The notes under the pieces: model-generated
Database searches by the model: none
The model's input: only the letters and a program-made list of their open reading frames with translations
What the model was told of the DNA's origin: nothing
Origin: Paracoccus spongiarum
Lineage (GTDB): Bacteria; Pseudomonadota; Alphaproteobacteria; Rhodobacterales; Rhodobacteraceae
DNA: 64,000 bases
Direction: 5' to 3'
Assembly (NCBI RefSeq): GCF_030732095.1
Contig: NZ_JAVAMQ010000007.1
Span: forward strand, 1 to 64,000
In this document: positions 18,483-28,246 of the stretch, piece by piece
How positions within the stretch are numbered: position 1 is the first letter of the stretch
How the letters are laid out: each line of letters opens with the position of its first letter
Made by a program: the position numbers and the translations under genes

Positions 18483-20042
18483 ATGATCCCTGTCGAGACC
18501 GATCGCGTCGTCATCGTCGGCGCGGGACTTGCCGCGCTTTACGCCGCGCTGCGCCTTGCGCCGCGTCCGGTGGTGATGATCTCGCCCGACCCTCTGGGTC
18601 AGGGCGCCAGTTCTGCCTGGGCGCAGGGTGGCGTTGCGGCGGCCATGGACCCGCTTGACAGCTCGGGCGCACATGCCCGCGACACGGTGCTCGCCGGCGC
18701 CGGCACCGTGGATGCGGATGTGGCCCGCATGGTCACCGCCGAGGCGCGCGCGCATATCCTGAACCTCACCACGCTTGGCACGCCCTTCGACCGCACCGGC
18801 GATGGCGGCTATGTGTTGTCGCGCGAGGCCGCGCACAGTTTTGCGCGGGTCGTTCGGGTCAAGGGCGACCAGGCCGGGGCCGAGATCATGCGCGCGCTGA
18901 TCGCCGCGGTCCGCGCCGCGCCCTCTGTGCAGGTCCTGGAAGGGATGATCGCGACCGGCCTGCTGACCGATGGCGCGACCGTCACCGGCCTGCGCGTCGC
19001 CCGGGCCGACGGCTCCGAGGCCGTAGGCATCCTTGCGCCGGCGGTGCTGCTGGCCGGGGGCGGCTCGGGCGGGCTTTACGCGGTCACGACCAACCCGCCG
19101 CGGATTCGCGGGCAGGTGATCGGCATGGCCGCCCGCGCCGGTGCGCTGATCGACGATGCGGAATTCGTGCAGTTCCACCCGACCGCCATCGCCTGTGACG
19201 AGGACCCCGCCCCGCTGGCGACCGAGGCGCTGCGCGGGGAAGGCGCGGTGCTGATCAACCGCCGGGGCGAACGCTTCATGGCCGCCATCCATCCCGATGC
19301 CGAACTGGCGCCGCGCGACATCGTGGCCCGCGCGATCTATGCCCAGACGCAGGCCGGGCTTGGGCCGATGCTGGACACCCGCGATTGCATCGGCGCGCGG
19401 CTGCCCGACCAGTTTCCCGCCGTCGCCGCCGCCTGCGCGCGGGCCGGCATCGACCCGGTGCAGCGGCCGATCCCGGTGGCCGCGGCAGCGCATTACCACA
19501 TGGGCGGCATCGCCGTCGACGACCGCGGCCGCGCCAGCCTTGCCCGGCTGTGGGTCAGCGGCGAAGCCTCGTCGACCGGGCTCCACGGCGCGAACCGGCT
19601 GGCCTCGAACGGCCTTCTCGAGGCTCTGGTCTTTGCCCGGATCTGCGCCGAGGACATCGCCGCCACGCTGCCGCCGTCGAGCGAGGCGGCGCCGCTGAGG
19701 CTGCCCGGGCTGGCGCCGGCCGCGCAGCCCGAACCGGCCCTGGTCACCCGCCTGCGCCGCGCCATGACCGATGGGGCCGGTGTGGTGCGCGACGGCGCGG
19801 GCCTGCGCCGCACCCTGCGCGAGATCGCCGGCATCGAGGCCGCGCAGCCGGGATGCGAGGCCCTGCTGAACATGACCGCCACCGCAACGCTGATCTGCGC
19901 CGCTGCCCTGCTGCGCGAGGAAAGCCGCGGCGCGCATTGCCGCAGCGATTTTCCCGACGCCGCGCCGGTCGCCCGCCGCAGCCGGCTGACCCTGGCCGAG
20001 GCGACGGCGATCCGCGCCGGCCTCCAACCGGAGACGACATGA
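18483..20042 (+). CDS. nadB: L-aspartate oxidase
   Basis: A 519-residue FAD enzyme oxidising aspartate to iminoaspartate for NadA. It has the N-terminal Rossmann motif VIVGAGLAALYAA, SSAWAQGGVAAAM, the active-site region HSFARVVRVKGDQAG, the FHPTAI motif and the C-terminal GEASSTGLHGANRLASNGLLEALVF segments of the succinate dehydrogenase/aspartate oxidase family (quoted in part). The ATG at 18483 follows nadA closely. Its TGA overlaps the nadC ATG (ATGA). Confidence 0.96.
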   Translation: MIPVETDRVVIVGAGLAALYAALRLAPRPVVMISPDPLGQGASSAWAQGGVAAAMDPLDSSGAHARDTVLAGAGTVDADVARMVTAEARAHILNLTTLGTPFDRTGDGGYVLSREAAHSFARVVRVKGDQAGAEIMRALIAAVRAAPSVQVLEGMIATGLLTDGATVTGLRVARADGSEAVGILAPAVLLAGGGSGGLYAVTTNPPRIRGQVIGMAARAGALIDDAEFVQFHPTAIACDEDPAPLATEALRGEGAVLINRRGERFMAAIHPDAELAPRDIVARAIYAQTQAGLGPMLDTRDCIGARLPDQFPAVAAACARAGIDPVQRPIPVAAAAHYHMGGIAVDDRGRASLARLWVSGEASSTGLHGANRLASNGLLEALVFARICAEDIAATLPPSSEAAPLRLPGLAPAAQPEPALVTRLRRAMTDGAGVVRDGAGLRRTLREIAGIEAAQPGCEALLNMTATATLICAAALLREESRGAHCRSDFPDAAPVARRSRLTLAEATAIRAGLQPETT

Positions 20043-20896
20043 CCGCGACCGCCCTGCCCCCGCTGCCCGAGATGATCCTGGAACCCCTTGTCCGTGCCGC
20101 GCTGGCCGAGGATCTGGGCAGCAATGGCGATGTGACCACGCGCCTCGTGATCCCCGCGGGCACCCGCTATCGCGCGGAGATCCGCGCCCGCGAGGCGGGC
20201 ATCGCCTCGGGGATGCAACTTGCGCAGATCGCCTTCCGGCTGGTCGACCCGACGCTGAGCGTCCGCATCCTGCGGGCCGATGGCGATGCCTTCGCCGCCG
20301 GCGAGGTGCTGGCCCAGATCGAGGGCGCAGCCGCCTCGATCCTGTCTGCGGAACGGGTGGCGCTGAACTTCGCGGGCCGGCTGTGCGGCATTGCCACGCT
20401 GACGGCGGCCTTCGTGGCCGAAACCGCGGGCACCGCCGCCCGCGTCACCTGCACGCGCAAGACCACGCCGGGCCTGCGGTTGGTCGAAAAGCAGGCCGTG
20501 CTGCATGGCGGCGGCTTCAGCCACCGTTTTTCGCTGTCGGACGCCATCCTCATCAAGGACAACCACATCGCCGCCGCCGGGGGCATCCGGCCTGTCCTGC
20601 GCGCGGTGAAGGCCCGCGCCTCGCACATGATGCGGGTCGAGATCGAGGTGGACCGGCTGGACCAGCTGGCCGAGGTGCTGGAAGAGGGCGGCGCCGATGT
20701 CGTGCTGCTGGACAACATGGACACCCCGACCCTTCGCGAGGCGGTCGCCATGACCGCATCGCGTCTGGTGCTGGAGGCGTCGGGCAACATGCGGCTGGCG
20801 CGCATTGCCGAGGTGGCGGCCACCGGCGTCGACTACATCTCCTGCGGGGCGCTGACCCATTCGGCGCGCACGCTGGACCTCGGGCTGGATTTCTGA
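20039..20896 (+). CDS. nadC: Nicotinate-nucleotide pyrophosphorylase (carboxylating)
   Basis: Converts quinolinate and PRPP to nicotinate mononucleotide, completing the de novo route begun by NadB and NadA. It has 285 residues, the usual length. Family markers are LAEDLGSNGDVTT near the N-terminus, CTRKTTPGLRLVEKQAV in the phosphoribosyl site, SDAILIKDNHIAAAGG and LLDNMDTPTLREAV. It starts at the ATG overlapping the nadB stop. It is convergent with bluB, with 4 nt between stop codons. Confidence 0.97.
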   Translation: MTATALPPLPEMILEPLVRAALAEDLGSNGDVTTRLVIPAGTRYRAEIRAREAGIASGMQLAQIAFRLVDPTLSVRILRADGDAFAAGEVLAQIEGAAASILSAERVALNFAGRLCGIATLTAAFVAETAGTAARVTCTRKTTPGLRLVEKQAVLHGGGFSHRFSLSDAILIKDNHIAAAGGIRPVLRAVKARASHMMRVEIEVDRLDQLAEVLEEGGADVVLLDNMDTPTLREAVAMTASRLVLEASGNMRLARIAEVAATGVDYISCGALTHSARTLDLGLDF

Positions 20897-20900
20897 TCGC

Positions 20901-21524
20901 CTAGCGGGTCTCCCAGCTTGCCTCGTCGTTTTCCTGCCAGCCCGACCGGTGCAACAGGGGCCTGTCGTCGCGGAATTCGGGATGGCCGATGCACAGCCAG
21001 GCCATGAAATGCCAGTCGGGCGGCACCGCCAGCAGCGCCTCGATCCGCGCCGGATCGAGGATCGACACCATGCCCAGACCAAGGTTCTGCGCACGCGCCG
21101 CCAGCCACAGAGAAAACACCGCCATCGCCGCCGACTGCGCCAGCGTCTGCGGCATGGTCTGGCGACCCAGCCCGTGGCCCTGCACCGGCGCATCGAGGCA
21201 GAAGACCGCAAGTTGCAGCGGGGCGGCATCCAGCCCGGCCAGCTTCAGCCGGTCATAGGCCGCCCGGCGGTCGCCCTGATACGCCTCGGCCGCAATGGCG
21301 TTGCAGCGGGCGAATTCCGCGCGCACGCCCGCCCGAAGCTGCGCATCCTCGACGCGGATCACCCGCCACGGCCGCGCATTCCCGACCGAGGGCGACAGCG
21401 CCATCGCCTCGCGCAGCCGGTCGATGGCGGCTTCGGGCACCGGATCGCTGCGGAAATGGCGGACATCGCGGCGCCAGCGCAGCAGCGCCATCAGCCGGTC
21501 GATCTCGGACGGGTCGAAATCCAT
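20901..21524 (-). CDS. bluB: 5,6-dimethylbenzimidazole synthase
   Basis: A 207-residue flavin-destructase of the nitroreductase superfamily that cannibalises reduced FMN to make the lower ligand of vitamin B12. BluB-like features are RRDVRHFRSDPVPEAAIDRL, SPSVGNARPWRVI, and GLGRQTMPQTLAQSAA, where the TMPQTL segment replaces the usual nitroreductase sequence. AAGGAGG precedes the ATG at 21524. No other cobalamin genes and no recognisable cobalamin riboswitch lie in the window. The gene is divergent from phaC. Confidence 0.92.
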   Translation of the reverse strand: MDFDPSEIDRLMALLRWRRDVRHFRSDPVPEAAIDRLREAMALSPSVGNARPWRVIRVEDAQLRAGVRAEFARCNAIAAEAYQGDRRAAYDRLKLAGLDAAPLQLAVFCLDAPVQGHGLGRQTMPQTLAQSAAMAVFSLWLAARAQNLGLGMVSILDPARIEALLAVPPDWHFMAWLCIGHPEFRDDRPLLHRSGWQENDEASWETR

Positions 21525-21595
21525 GGCCGATCCTCCTTGTCATCTCACTGCCCGGTCGCGGCGCGCAGGGCAAGTGCCGGCGGGCAGCAACTGTG

Positions 21596-21624
21596 CTGAC
21601 GATCCCGGGGCGAGGTGCTAGGAT
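21596..21624 (+). promoter_or_regulatory. Candidate promoter of phaC
   Basis: CTGACG (21596-21601), 17 nt, TAGGAT (21619-21624) would give a leader of about 95 nt ahead of phaC that includes the 21681-21701 hairpin. Motif match only. Confidence 0.35.
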
Positions 21625-21680
21625 CGCCCTCGCCGCGCCGCGCACGGACCCGTGCCGGACGGCGACGATGATCCTGCGCG

Positions 21681-21701
21681 CCCGGCGGGGCGCCCGCCGG
21701 G
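21681..21701 (+). repeat. Strong hairpin in the phaC leader
   Basis: Stem CCCGGCGGG (21681-21689) pairs perfectly with CCCGCCGGG (21693-21701) around a 3-nt loop. It ends about 10 nt before the GAGGGAGG ribosome-binding site of phaC, close enough to affect initiation. Confidence 0.5.
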
Positions 21702-21724
21702 TCGCGACACGCGAGGGAGGATTC

Positions 21725-23476
21725 ATGGACCAGACGAAGATATCCGAGCAGACCGCCGAATTCGTCGACCTGATCGAACGGGCGCGCGAACTGACCGTGC
21801 GCAGCCAGGCCACGGCGGTGGCGAAGGCCACCGGGCAGGACTTCTCGGTCGTCGATGCCAAGACGGTGGCCAGCGCCTATGCCCGCGCCGGGCTTGAACT
21901 TGCCGGCAACCCCTGGGCGATGATGGATTTCCAGATGAGCCTCTGGAAGGACAGCGCGCGGGCCTGGGCCTCTGCCTGGAACGGCAAGGGCGAGGACAGC
22001 AAGGATCGCCGCTTCCGCGATCCGCGCTGGACTACCGATCCGGTCAGCCGCGGGCTGCGCGACGTGCATCTGGTCATCGAGCAGGCGGCCGAACGGCTGC
22101 TGGACTCGCTTCCGAAGGGCGAGAAGGACAGCCTGCGCGTGAGGTTCTATACCCGCCAGCTTCTCAGCGCGCTGTCGCCCAGCAACTACCTTGCGCTGAA
22201 CCCCGCGGCGCGCGAACGCTTTCTGGAGACCGAGGGCCGCAGCCTGCTGGACGGGTTTCGCAACCTGCTGGAGGATCTGGAACGCGGCGATGGCCGGCTG
22301 GAGATCGCAACCCATGACCCGAAGGCTTTCGAGGTCGGCCGCGACCTTGCCACCACGCCCGGTCAGGTGATCTGGCAGAACGATCTGATGCAGCTGATCC
22401 ACTATGCGCCGATGACCAAGACGCAGCACAAGCGCCCGCTGGTGTTCGTGCCGCCCTGGATCAACAAATACTACATCTTCGACATGCGGCCCGACAACAG
22501 CCTCGTGCGCTACATGCTGGAAAACGGGCACAGCGTGTTCCTGATCTCATGGGTCAACCCGACCCAGGACCATGCCGCGATGAGCTTCGAGGATTACATG
22601 CGGCTTGGCCCTCTGGCGGCGCTGGACGCGGTGGAGAAGGCCACCGGCGAGACCGAGGTGGACATCCTCGGCTTCTGCATCGGCGGCATCCTCGTCACTG
22701 CGACGCTGGCCTATCTGGCCGCCAAGGGCGACACCCGCGTCAAGACCGCGACGACGCTGGCCACCATGGTCGATTTCACAGATGTCGGCGAACTGGGCGT
22801 GTTCATCGACCGCGACCGCCTGACCGTGCTGCGCGAGCACATGGCCGAAAAGGGCTATCTGGAGAATCATCACCTTCAGGACATGTTCTCGATGATCCGC
22901 GAGAACGACCTGATCTGGTCGTTCCATGTGATGAACTACCTGATGGGCCGCAAGCCGCCCGCCTTCGACCTGCTGTTCTGGAACAGCGACAGCACCAGAA
23001 TGCCGGCGGCGATGCTGCTGTGGTATCTGGAAAAGATCTATATCGAGAACGGCTTGCGCCAGCCCGGCCACCTCACCATGGACGGCGTGCCCATCGACAT
23101 CTCGAAGATCGAAACGCCCTTCTACGTCCTCGCCACCAAAGAGGACCACATCGCGATCTGGACCTCGATCTATCCGACCACCGGGCTACTGGGCGGCGAG
23201 ACGACCTTCGTGCTGGGCGGGTCGGGCCATATCGCGGGCGTCATCAACCCGCCCTCGAAGCGCGCGAAATACGGCTATTGGACGGGTGACGACTACCCAG
23301 AGAGCCCCCAGCAATGGCTGGCGGGCGCCAGCCACACCGAGGGATCATGGTGGCCCCACTGGCTGGCCTGGATCGACAGCCATTCCAGCGGCGAACAGGT
23401 GCCCGCCTACCAGCCGGGCAAGGGCAAGCTGAAGGCGATCGAGCCCGCCCCCGGCAGCTATGTCCGCGCCACCTGA
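21725..23476 (+). CDS. phaC: Class I polyhydroxyalkanoate synthase
   Basis: Polymerises 3-hydroxyacyl-CoA, typically 3-hydroxybutyryl-CoA, on the surface of PHA granules. It has 583 residues, in the class I range. An alpha/beta-hydrolase core carries the lipase-like box GFCIGG with nucleophile Cys318, the general-base histidine in GSGHIAGVINPP and the segment PPWINKYYI. Start ATG 21725 has GAGGGAGG about 6 nt upstream; longer upstream frames have no ribosome-binding site. No phasin, depolymerase or phaAB genes are nearby. Convergent with lutC. Confidence 0.96.
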   Translation: MDQTKISEQTAEFVDLIERARELTVRSQATAVAKATGQDFSVVDAKTVASAYARAGLELAGNPWAMMDFQMSLWKDSARAWASAWNGKGEDSKDRRFRDPRWTTDPVSRGLRDVHLVIEQAAERLLDSLPKGEKDSLRVRFYTRQLLSALSPSNYLALNPAARERFLETEGRSLLDGFRNLLEDLERGDGRLEIATHDPKAFEVGRDLATTPGQVIWQNDLMQLIHYAPMTKTQHKRPLVFVPPWINKYYIFDMRPDNSLVRYMLENGHSVFLISWVNPTQDHAAMSFEDYMRLGPLAALDAVEKATGETEVDILGFCIGGILVTATLAYLAAKGDTRVKTATTLATMVDFTDVGELGVFIDRDRLTVLREHMAEKGYLENHHLQDMFSMIRENDLIWSFHVMNYLMGRKPPAFDLLFWNSDSTRMPAAMLLWYLEKIYIENGLRQPGHLTMDGVPIDISKIETPFYVLATKEDHIAIWTSIYPTTGLLGGETTFVLGGSGHIAGVINPPSKRAKYGYWTGDDYPESPQQWLAGASHTEGSWWPHWLAWIDSHSSGEQVPAYQPGKGKLKAIEPAPGSYVRAT

Positions 23477-23494
23477 CCGGCAGAGGCGTGGCGA

Positions 23495-24154
23495 TCAGTC
23501 GGCAGGCCGGGCCTCGGGCGCGATCAGGATGACATGCAGGAAGCCCGGCCCGTGCGCGCCGCGCACATAACTGCCCTCGATGTCGGTGGTGCCGCTTGGG
23601 CCGGTGATCAGGATGGCGTTGCGCGGCGGCGCCTCGCCTGCGGTGCGGGCGGCGTAATCCTCGAGATGGGGCAGAAGCCGGTCCTCATGCAGCACGACGA
23701 TGTGGTGCAAGGGCAGGAAGGACAGCAGGATCGGCGTGTCGGGGCCGGAATGGATCACCAGCGATCCGCTTTCCGCGATACCCCAGCGGGCCAGCCCGAG
23801 GGCCACCGGCTCGTCCGGGGCGATGGCCGAATGCCGTTCGATGCCCGACCAGTCCAGCACGGCCAGCGAGGGGGCCGGTTGCAGCGCCAGCGTGGCGGAC
23901 AGCCCGTGATCGGCCAGATAGCCGCGCACGGCCTCGGGCAGCGCCGCGAGGTCCGGCAGGCGCGCGACCGTGGTGCCAAGCGCGGCGGCCTTGGCACAAA
24001 AGCTGTCGGCCAGACCCGGCGCGGCCAGCGCCGGGCGGCGTGCCTCGGGCGCGTCCAGCAGCGCGCGCGCCTCGGCGGCGATTGCGTCGGGCGTGGCGCG
24101 CGGTGTGGGCAGGCCAGCCCGCACGGCGTTCAGGATGCGGTCGCGCGCGGTCAT
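23495..24154 (-). CDS. lutC: L-lactate utilisation protein LutC
   Basis: A 219-residue LUD-domain protein, third component of the LutABC L-lactate oxidation complex. It has the family pattern RWGIAESGSLV and the C-terminal GPSGTTDIEGSYVRGAHGPG segment. The ATG at 24154 overlaps the lutB stop (ATGA), so translation is coupled. The longer upstream frame is a shadow of lutB. Last gene of the dld-lldP-lutABC operon. Confidence 0.9.
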   Translation of the reverse strand: MTARDRILNAVRAGLPTPRATPDAIAAEARALLDAPEARRPALAAPGLADSFCAKAAALGTTVARLPDLAALPEAVRGYLADHGLSATLALQPAPSLAVLDWSGIERHSAIAPDEPVALGLARWGIAESGSLVIHSGPDTPILLSFLPLHHIVVLHEDRLLPHLEDYAARTAGEAPPRNAILITGPSGTTDIEGSYVRGAHGPGFLHVILIAPEARPAD

Positions 24155-25578
24155 CTGCCGGCCCCCTTGCGCGCCTGCCAGGCGCGATACTGCTCCATGA
24201 AGGTGCGGCCCTCGGGGCGCGGCAGGTCGCGATGCGCGGTCCAGCCGCCGGCCAGGGGCAGCCGTGCGATCCATCCGCCCCGCCCGAACAGCCGCAGGCC
24301 GCGAACCCCGATCCGGCTCGCCAGCCGGTAAAGCCGGGGCCGTGTCGCGAGGCGCGCCCAGAGGCTGAGGCCCGCGCGGACGGCGCCCGGCTCGCGGCCC
24401 TCGCGCCAGCTGCGCGCCCGCCATGCCCGCAGCAGCGTGGGCAGCGGAATGCCGACCGGACAGACCTCGGCGCAGCGGCCGTTCATCGTGCAGGCATGCG
24501 GCAGGTCGCGCGCGGCTGCCAGCCCGTCCAGCACCGGCGTCAGCACCGCACCCATCGGGCCGGGATAGGTGCCGCCATAGGCATGTCCGCCGATCTGGCG
24601 ATAGACGACGCAGTGGTTCATGCAGGCCCCGCAGCGGATGCAGCGCAGCATCGCGCGGAACTCGTCGGCCAGCATCCGCGACCGGCCGTTGTCCACCAGC
24701 ACGATGTGCATTTCCTCGGGACCGTCGGCATCGCCCGGCCGCTTCGGGCCGCAATGGAAGGTGGTGTACTGCGTCATCTCGCCCCCCGTAGCCGAGCGGA
24801 CCAGAAGCCGCAGCAGCGCGAAGGCGTGGGCGGTCGAGGGCACCAGCTTCTCGATCCCCGCCGTCACGATGTGGATGCGCGGCGGCGTGGTGGTCAGTTC
24901 GGCGTTGCCCTCGTTGGTGACGGTGCAGGTCGCCCCGGTGTCGGCGACCAGGAAATTCGCGCCCGAGATGCCGACATCGGCGCCCAGGAACTTGGCGCGC
25001 AATTCGCGCCGCGCGCTTTGAACCATGCTTGCGGGGTCCTCGGCTGCGGGCGGCGGGTGGTGGCCGGTGCGGAACAGATCGGCCACCTGTTCGCGCGTGC
25101 GGTGCATCGCCGGCCAGATGATGTGCGAGGGCGCCTCGCCCGCCAGCTGGATGATATGCTCGGCCAGATCGGTCTCGACACGCTCGATGCCGGCGTCGGC
25201 AAGGGCATGTGGCAGGCCGATTTCCTCGCCCAGCATGGATTTCGCGCGCGTCACCAGCCGGGCGTCGGCCTCAAGGCAGATACGGGTGACGATGGCGCGG
25301 GCCTCGGCGTCGTCGGCGGCCCAGTGCACCCGAGCACCCGAGGCGATGGCGTTGCGCTCGAACTCCTCGAGATAGTGGTCGAGATGGGCAATGACGTGAT
25401 CCTTGATCGCCTTGCCGCGCGCCCGCGCCGCCTCGAATTCGGGAAAGGCCGACAGCGCCGCCGCGCGCTTGGCCTCGGCGGTGCCGGTGGTGCGGTCGAT
25501 GGCCAGCTTCAGCGTCCGGTCGGCAAGTGCCGCATCGGCGCGTGCCTTGAACGGGGCGCGGGTCGTGGCATGGGACAT
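24151..25578 (-). CDS. lutB: L-lactate utilisation iron-sulfur protein LutB
   Basis: A 475-residue protein combining an N-terminal LUD domain with a ferredoxin-like region. Cysteines CIRCGACMNHC and CTMNGRCAEVCPVGIPLP can ligate two 4Fe-4S clusters. Together with LutA and LutC it oxidises L-lactate to pyruvate. The ATG at 25578 starts 2 nt after the lutA TGA and has GGAGGG about 7 nt upstream; an in-frame TTG at 25584 is less likely. Confidence 0.92.
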   Translation of the reverse strand: MSHATTRAPFKARADAALADRTLKLAIDRTTGTAEAKRAAALSAFPEFEAARARGKAIKDHVIAHLDHYLEEFERNAIASGARVHWAADDAEARAIVTRICLEADARLVTRAKSMLGEEIGLPHALADAGIERVETDLAEHIIQLAGEAPSHIIWPAMHRTREQVADLFRTGHHPPPAAEDPASMVQSARRELRAKFLGADVGISGANFLVADTGATCTVTNEGNAELTTTPPRIHIVTAGIEKLVPSTAHAFALLRLLVRSATGGEMTQYTTFHCGPKRPGDADGPEEMHIVLVDNGRSRMLADEFRAMLRCIRCGACMNHCVVYRQIGGHAYGGTYPGPMGAVLTPVLDGLAAARDLPHACTMNGRCAEVCPVGIPLPTLLRAWRARSWREGREPGAVRAGLSLWARLATRPRLYRLASRIGVRGLRLFGRGGWIARLPLAGGWTAHRDLPRPEGRTFMEQYRAWQARKGAGR

Positions 25579-25580
25579 GG

Positions 25581-26348
25581 TCAACCCTCCTCGCCGATGG
25601 CCGGGCCGTCGGCCTGGCCGGCCAGCACCTCGATGGTGTGGAAACAGCGCGTCGCCGCGCCGCTCCGATGCAGCTTGCCGGCCATGTTCATCAGGCAGCC
25701 CAGATCGCCCGCCAGCAGCAGATCGGCGCCGCTGCGCTGGATCGCCTCGGCCTTCTCGGTGACGATGGCGTTCGAGATCGGGGCGTATTTCACGCAGAAG
25801 GTGCCGCCGAAGCCGCAGCAGACATCATTCCCCTCGAGCCCGCGCATCTGAAGACCCTCGACCGCGGCCAGCAGTGCGCGGGGCTGCGCCGCGACACCCA
25901 GATCGCGCAGGCCCGAACAGCTGTCGTGGTAGGTGGCGCTGGCCTCCAGCCGCCGCCCCTCGGGGCGGAAGCCCATGACATCGACCAGAAAGCTGGTGAT
26001 CTCGTGCGTGCGGGCGGCCAGGTCGCGGGCGCGGGCGGCCCAGTCCGCATCGCCCGCCAGCAGGTCGGGATAGCCATGCACCATCGTCGCCGCGCATGAC
26101 CCCGAGGGCAGCACCACATGATCGAAGCCCTCGAAGGCGGCGATGGTCTGGCGTGCCAGCCGCGCGGCATCGGCGTCGTCGCCGCTGTTGAAGGCCGGCT
26201 GGCCGCAGCAGGTCTGCGCCAGCGGCACCTCGACGATGCAGCCGGCCTCCTCGAGAAGCTGGATGGCCGCAAAACCGATCCGCGGCCGGATCGCATCGAC
26301 GAGGCAGGTGACGAACAGGCCGACGCGGGGGGCGGGCTTTGCGGACAT
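25581..26348 (-). CDS. lutA: L-lactate utilisation protein LutA
   Basis: A 255-residue protein with two cysteine-rich CCG domains, as in heterodisulfide reductase/GlpC-type electron-transfer subunits. Motifs are QTCCGQPAFNSG near residue 45 and NDVCCGFGGTFCVKY in the second half, with conserved CS and GDLGC residues between and after. The ATG at 26348 (MSAKPAPRVGLFVTC) is 7 nt after the lldP stop. The upstream Pro/Ala-rich frame is not used. Confidence 0.92.
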   Translation of the reverse strand: MSAKPAPRVGLFVTCLVDAIRPRIGFAAIQLLEEAGCIVEVPLAQTCCGQPAFNSGDDADAARLARQTIAAFEGFDHVVLPSGSCAATMVHGYPDLLAGDADWAARARDLAARTHEITSFLVDVMGFRPEGRRLEASATYHDSCSGLRDLGVAAQPRALLAAVEGLQMRGLEGNDVCCGFGGTFCVKYAPISNAIVTEKAEAIQRSGADLLLAGDLGCLMNMAGKLHRSGAATRCFHTIEVLAGQADGPAIGEEG

Positions 26349-26355
26349 GGCGGGG

Positions 26356-28128
26356 TCAGCTCCGGCTGCTGGCGGGGGTGGCGACCGCGGCGGCGCCACG
26401 GTTGCGCGACATGGCGAACAGAACCAGTGTGGGCCAGATCAGCGCCGCGATCCACCACGCGTTCAGCCCGCCCGCCAGCACCGCCATGCCGATCAGCCCG
26501 CCCTGCACGATGTAGTAGAACATCGGGATCAGCGTCATGCGGATGATCTCGCCCTCGCGGTCCACCAGCCCGACCGTGGCCGAGGCCGCGACGACGTTGT
26601 GCACGCAGATCATGTTGCCCGCCGCGCCGCCGATCGCCTGCAGCGCAACCACGACCCCCGCCCCGGCAGCGCCCAGGCCGATCTGTTCGGCCGTCGAGAA
26701 CTGGAACAGCGAGAACATCATGTTGCTGATCGTGTTCGAGCCGGCGACGAAGGCGCCCATCGAGCCGATCAGCGGGGCGAACATCGGCCAGGCGGTGCCG
26801 ACCGCCGACGACACCCCCTCGGCCAGGACGATGGGCATGCTGGCCATGCTGTCCGAGGCCGAGTTCAGGAACACCTGCACCATCGGCACCGCCAGCAGCA
26901 GCGCCGGGGCGGCCGCGATCATGGTCGAGCCCGAGGATCGCATCGCCCGGGCGAAATCGCCGACCCGCATCCGGTGGAACAGGAAGGTGAACAGCGAGGC
27001 GAGGATCAGCACCGTGCCGGGCAGGTAAAGCCACTGCACCCGCGCATTGATGCCCGATCCGAACAGGTCGTCGAAGGCCATGCTGCGCGCGGGCGCGGTC
27101 AGCCACGCCTTCAGGTCGGGGATGGTGCGCGTGGCCACCAGCAGCAGGACCACCACCACATAGGGCGTCCAGGCCTTCAGCAGTGGCATCACCGCCTGTC
27201 CCGCGCGATGATCCTCGAGATCGTCCAGCTTGCCGATCCACCGGCCGTCCCACTGGGCGCGGGGCGGGAAATCGAAAACCTCCTGCGGGATCAGGAACCC
27301 GGCACGCGCCGCCGGCACCACGATCAGCAGGCCGATGATGCCGCCCAGCAGCGAGGGGAACTCAGGCCCCAGCAGGCTGGCGATGATCCAGTAGGGCAGC
27401 GTAAAGGCGAGCCCCGCGAACAGCGCGAATTTCCAGATGCGGAACCCGTCGGCAAAGCTGCGCCGCGCACCGAAGAAGCGCGTCATCATGCCGACCATGA
27501 TCAGCGGGATCAGAAAGCCCACCAGACCGTGCAGCGTCGCGACCTTCACCGCGATCTCCAGCAGATACTGGCCGAAGGCCATCGGCGCGATGGTCTGCTC
27601 GACCAGGGGCTGTCCCGACAGGCCGGTGTTGACGCCCACGAGGATCGGCGTGCCAACCGCCCCGAACGAGACCGGGGTGCTCTGGATGATCAGCGTCACC
27701 AGCACCGCGGCCATCGCCGGAAAGCCGATCGCGACCAGCAGCGGCGCGGCGATCGCCGCCGGCGTGCCGAAGCCCGAGGCGCCCTCGATCAGCGACCCGA
27801 AGAGCCAGGCGATGATGATCGCCTGCACCCGGCGATCCGGCGAGATGCGGGTAAAGCCGGCCCGGATCGACCGGATGCCGCCGCTTTCCTCAAGCGTGTA
27901 GAGCAGCAGGATCGCCCCGAAGATGATGTAGAGCAGGCTGACAGCCGTCACCGCCCCGTTCACGGTGGCCCCCATCACCTTGGCCGGATCGGTCCCCCAG
28001 ACCAGCAGGGCGGTCGCCGCCGTCACCACATAGGCGACCCCCATCGACAGCTTGGCCGATCGGGCCAGCACGACCAGAAGCAGGAACACCGTCGCGATGG
28101 GCAACAATGCCAGAACGAATGTCAGCAT
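26356..28128 (-). CDS. lldP: L-lactate permease
   Basis: A 590-residue proton-coupled lactate/glycolate permease of the LctP family with about 13-14 hydrophobic segments along its length. Family segments include [17 protein letters not shown] near residue 110, [18 protein letters not shown] and [17 protein letters not shown] near the C-terminus. Start ATG 28128 has GGAGGA 8 nt upstream; an in-frame GTG at 28146 would add six residues. Second gene of the lactate operon, after a strong intercistronic hairpin. Confidence 0.95.
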   Translation of the reverse strand: MLTFVLALLPIATVFLLLVVLARSAKLSMGVAYVVTAATALLVWGTDPAKVMGATVNGAVTAVSLLYIIFGAILLLYTLEESGGIRSIRAGFTRISPDRRVQAIIIAWLFGSLIEGASGFGTPAAIAAPLLVAIGFPAMAAVLVTLIIQSTPVSFGAVGTPILVGVNTGLSGQPLVEQTIAPMAFGQYLLEIAVKVATLHGLVGFLIPLIMVGMMTRFFGARRSFADGFRIWKFALFAGLAFTLPYWIIASLLGPEFPSLLGGIIGLLIVVPAARAGFLIPQEVFDFPPRAQWDGRWIGKLDDLEDHRAGQAVMPLLKAWTPYVVVVLLLVATRTIPDLKAWLTAPARSMAFDDLFGSGINARVQWLYLPGTVLILASLFTFLFHRMRVGDFARAMRSSGSTMIAAAPALLLAVPMVQVFLNSASDSMASMPIVLAEGVSSAVGTAWPMFAPLIGSMGAFVAGSNTISNMMFSLFQFSTAEQIGLGAAGAGVVVALQAIGGAAGNMICVHNVVAASATVGLVDREGEIIRMTLIPMFYYIVQGGLIGMAVLAGGLNAWWIAALIWPTLVLFAMSRNRGAAAVATPASSRS

Positions 28129-28203
28129 GAGATCTGTCCTCCTCACAGGATGCGGCGGGCCCTCGGCGGGCGGGTGGCGGCGCGCCGCGCGCCATCATGG
28201 CGG

Positions 28204-28230
28204 CCTGCGCCCGGTCGTGCCGGGCGCAGG
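28204..28230 (-). repeat. 11-bp perfect intercistronic hairpin between dld and lldP
   Basis: CCTGCGCCCGG (28204-28214) pairs perfectly with CCGGGCGCAGG (28220-28230) around a 5-nt loop. It begins 16 nt after the dld stop and has no T-run in either direction. It probably stabilises the dld message or attenuates read-through into lldP-lutABC. Confidence 0.6.
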
Positions 28231-28246
28231 ATCGGTCGCGTCCGGC

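Noticed and set aside
18327..20027. Open frame of 566 codons antisense to nadB
   Set aside because: Fully overlaps a convincing nadB; composition is shadow-like.
21525..21724. Cobalamin riboswitch for bluB
   Set aside because: I could not find the conserved B12-box-like sequence or a matching fold on either strand of the bluB-phaC gap.
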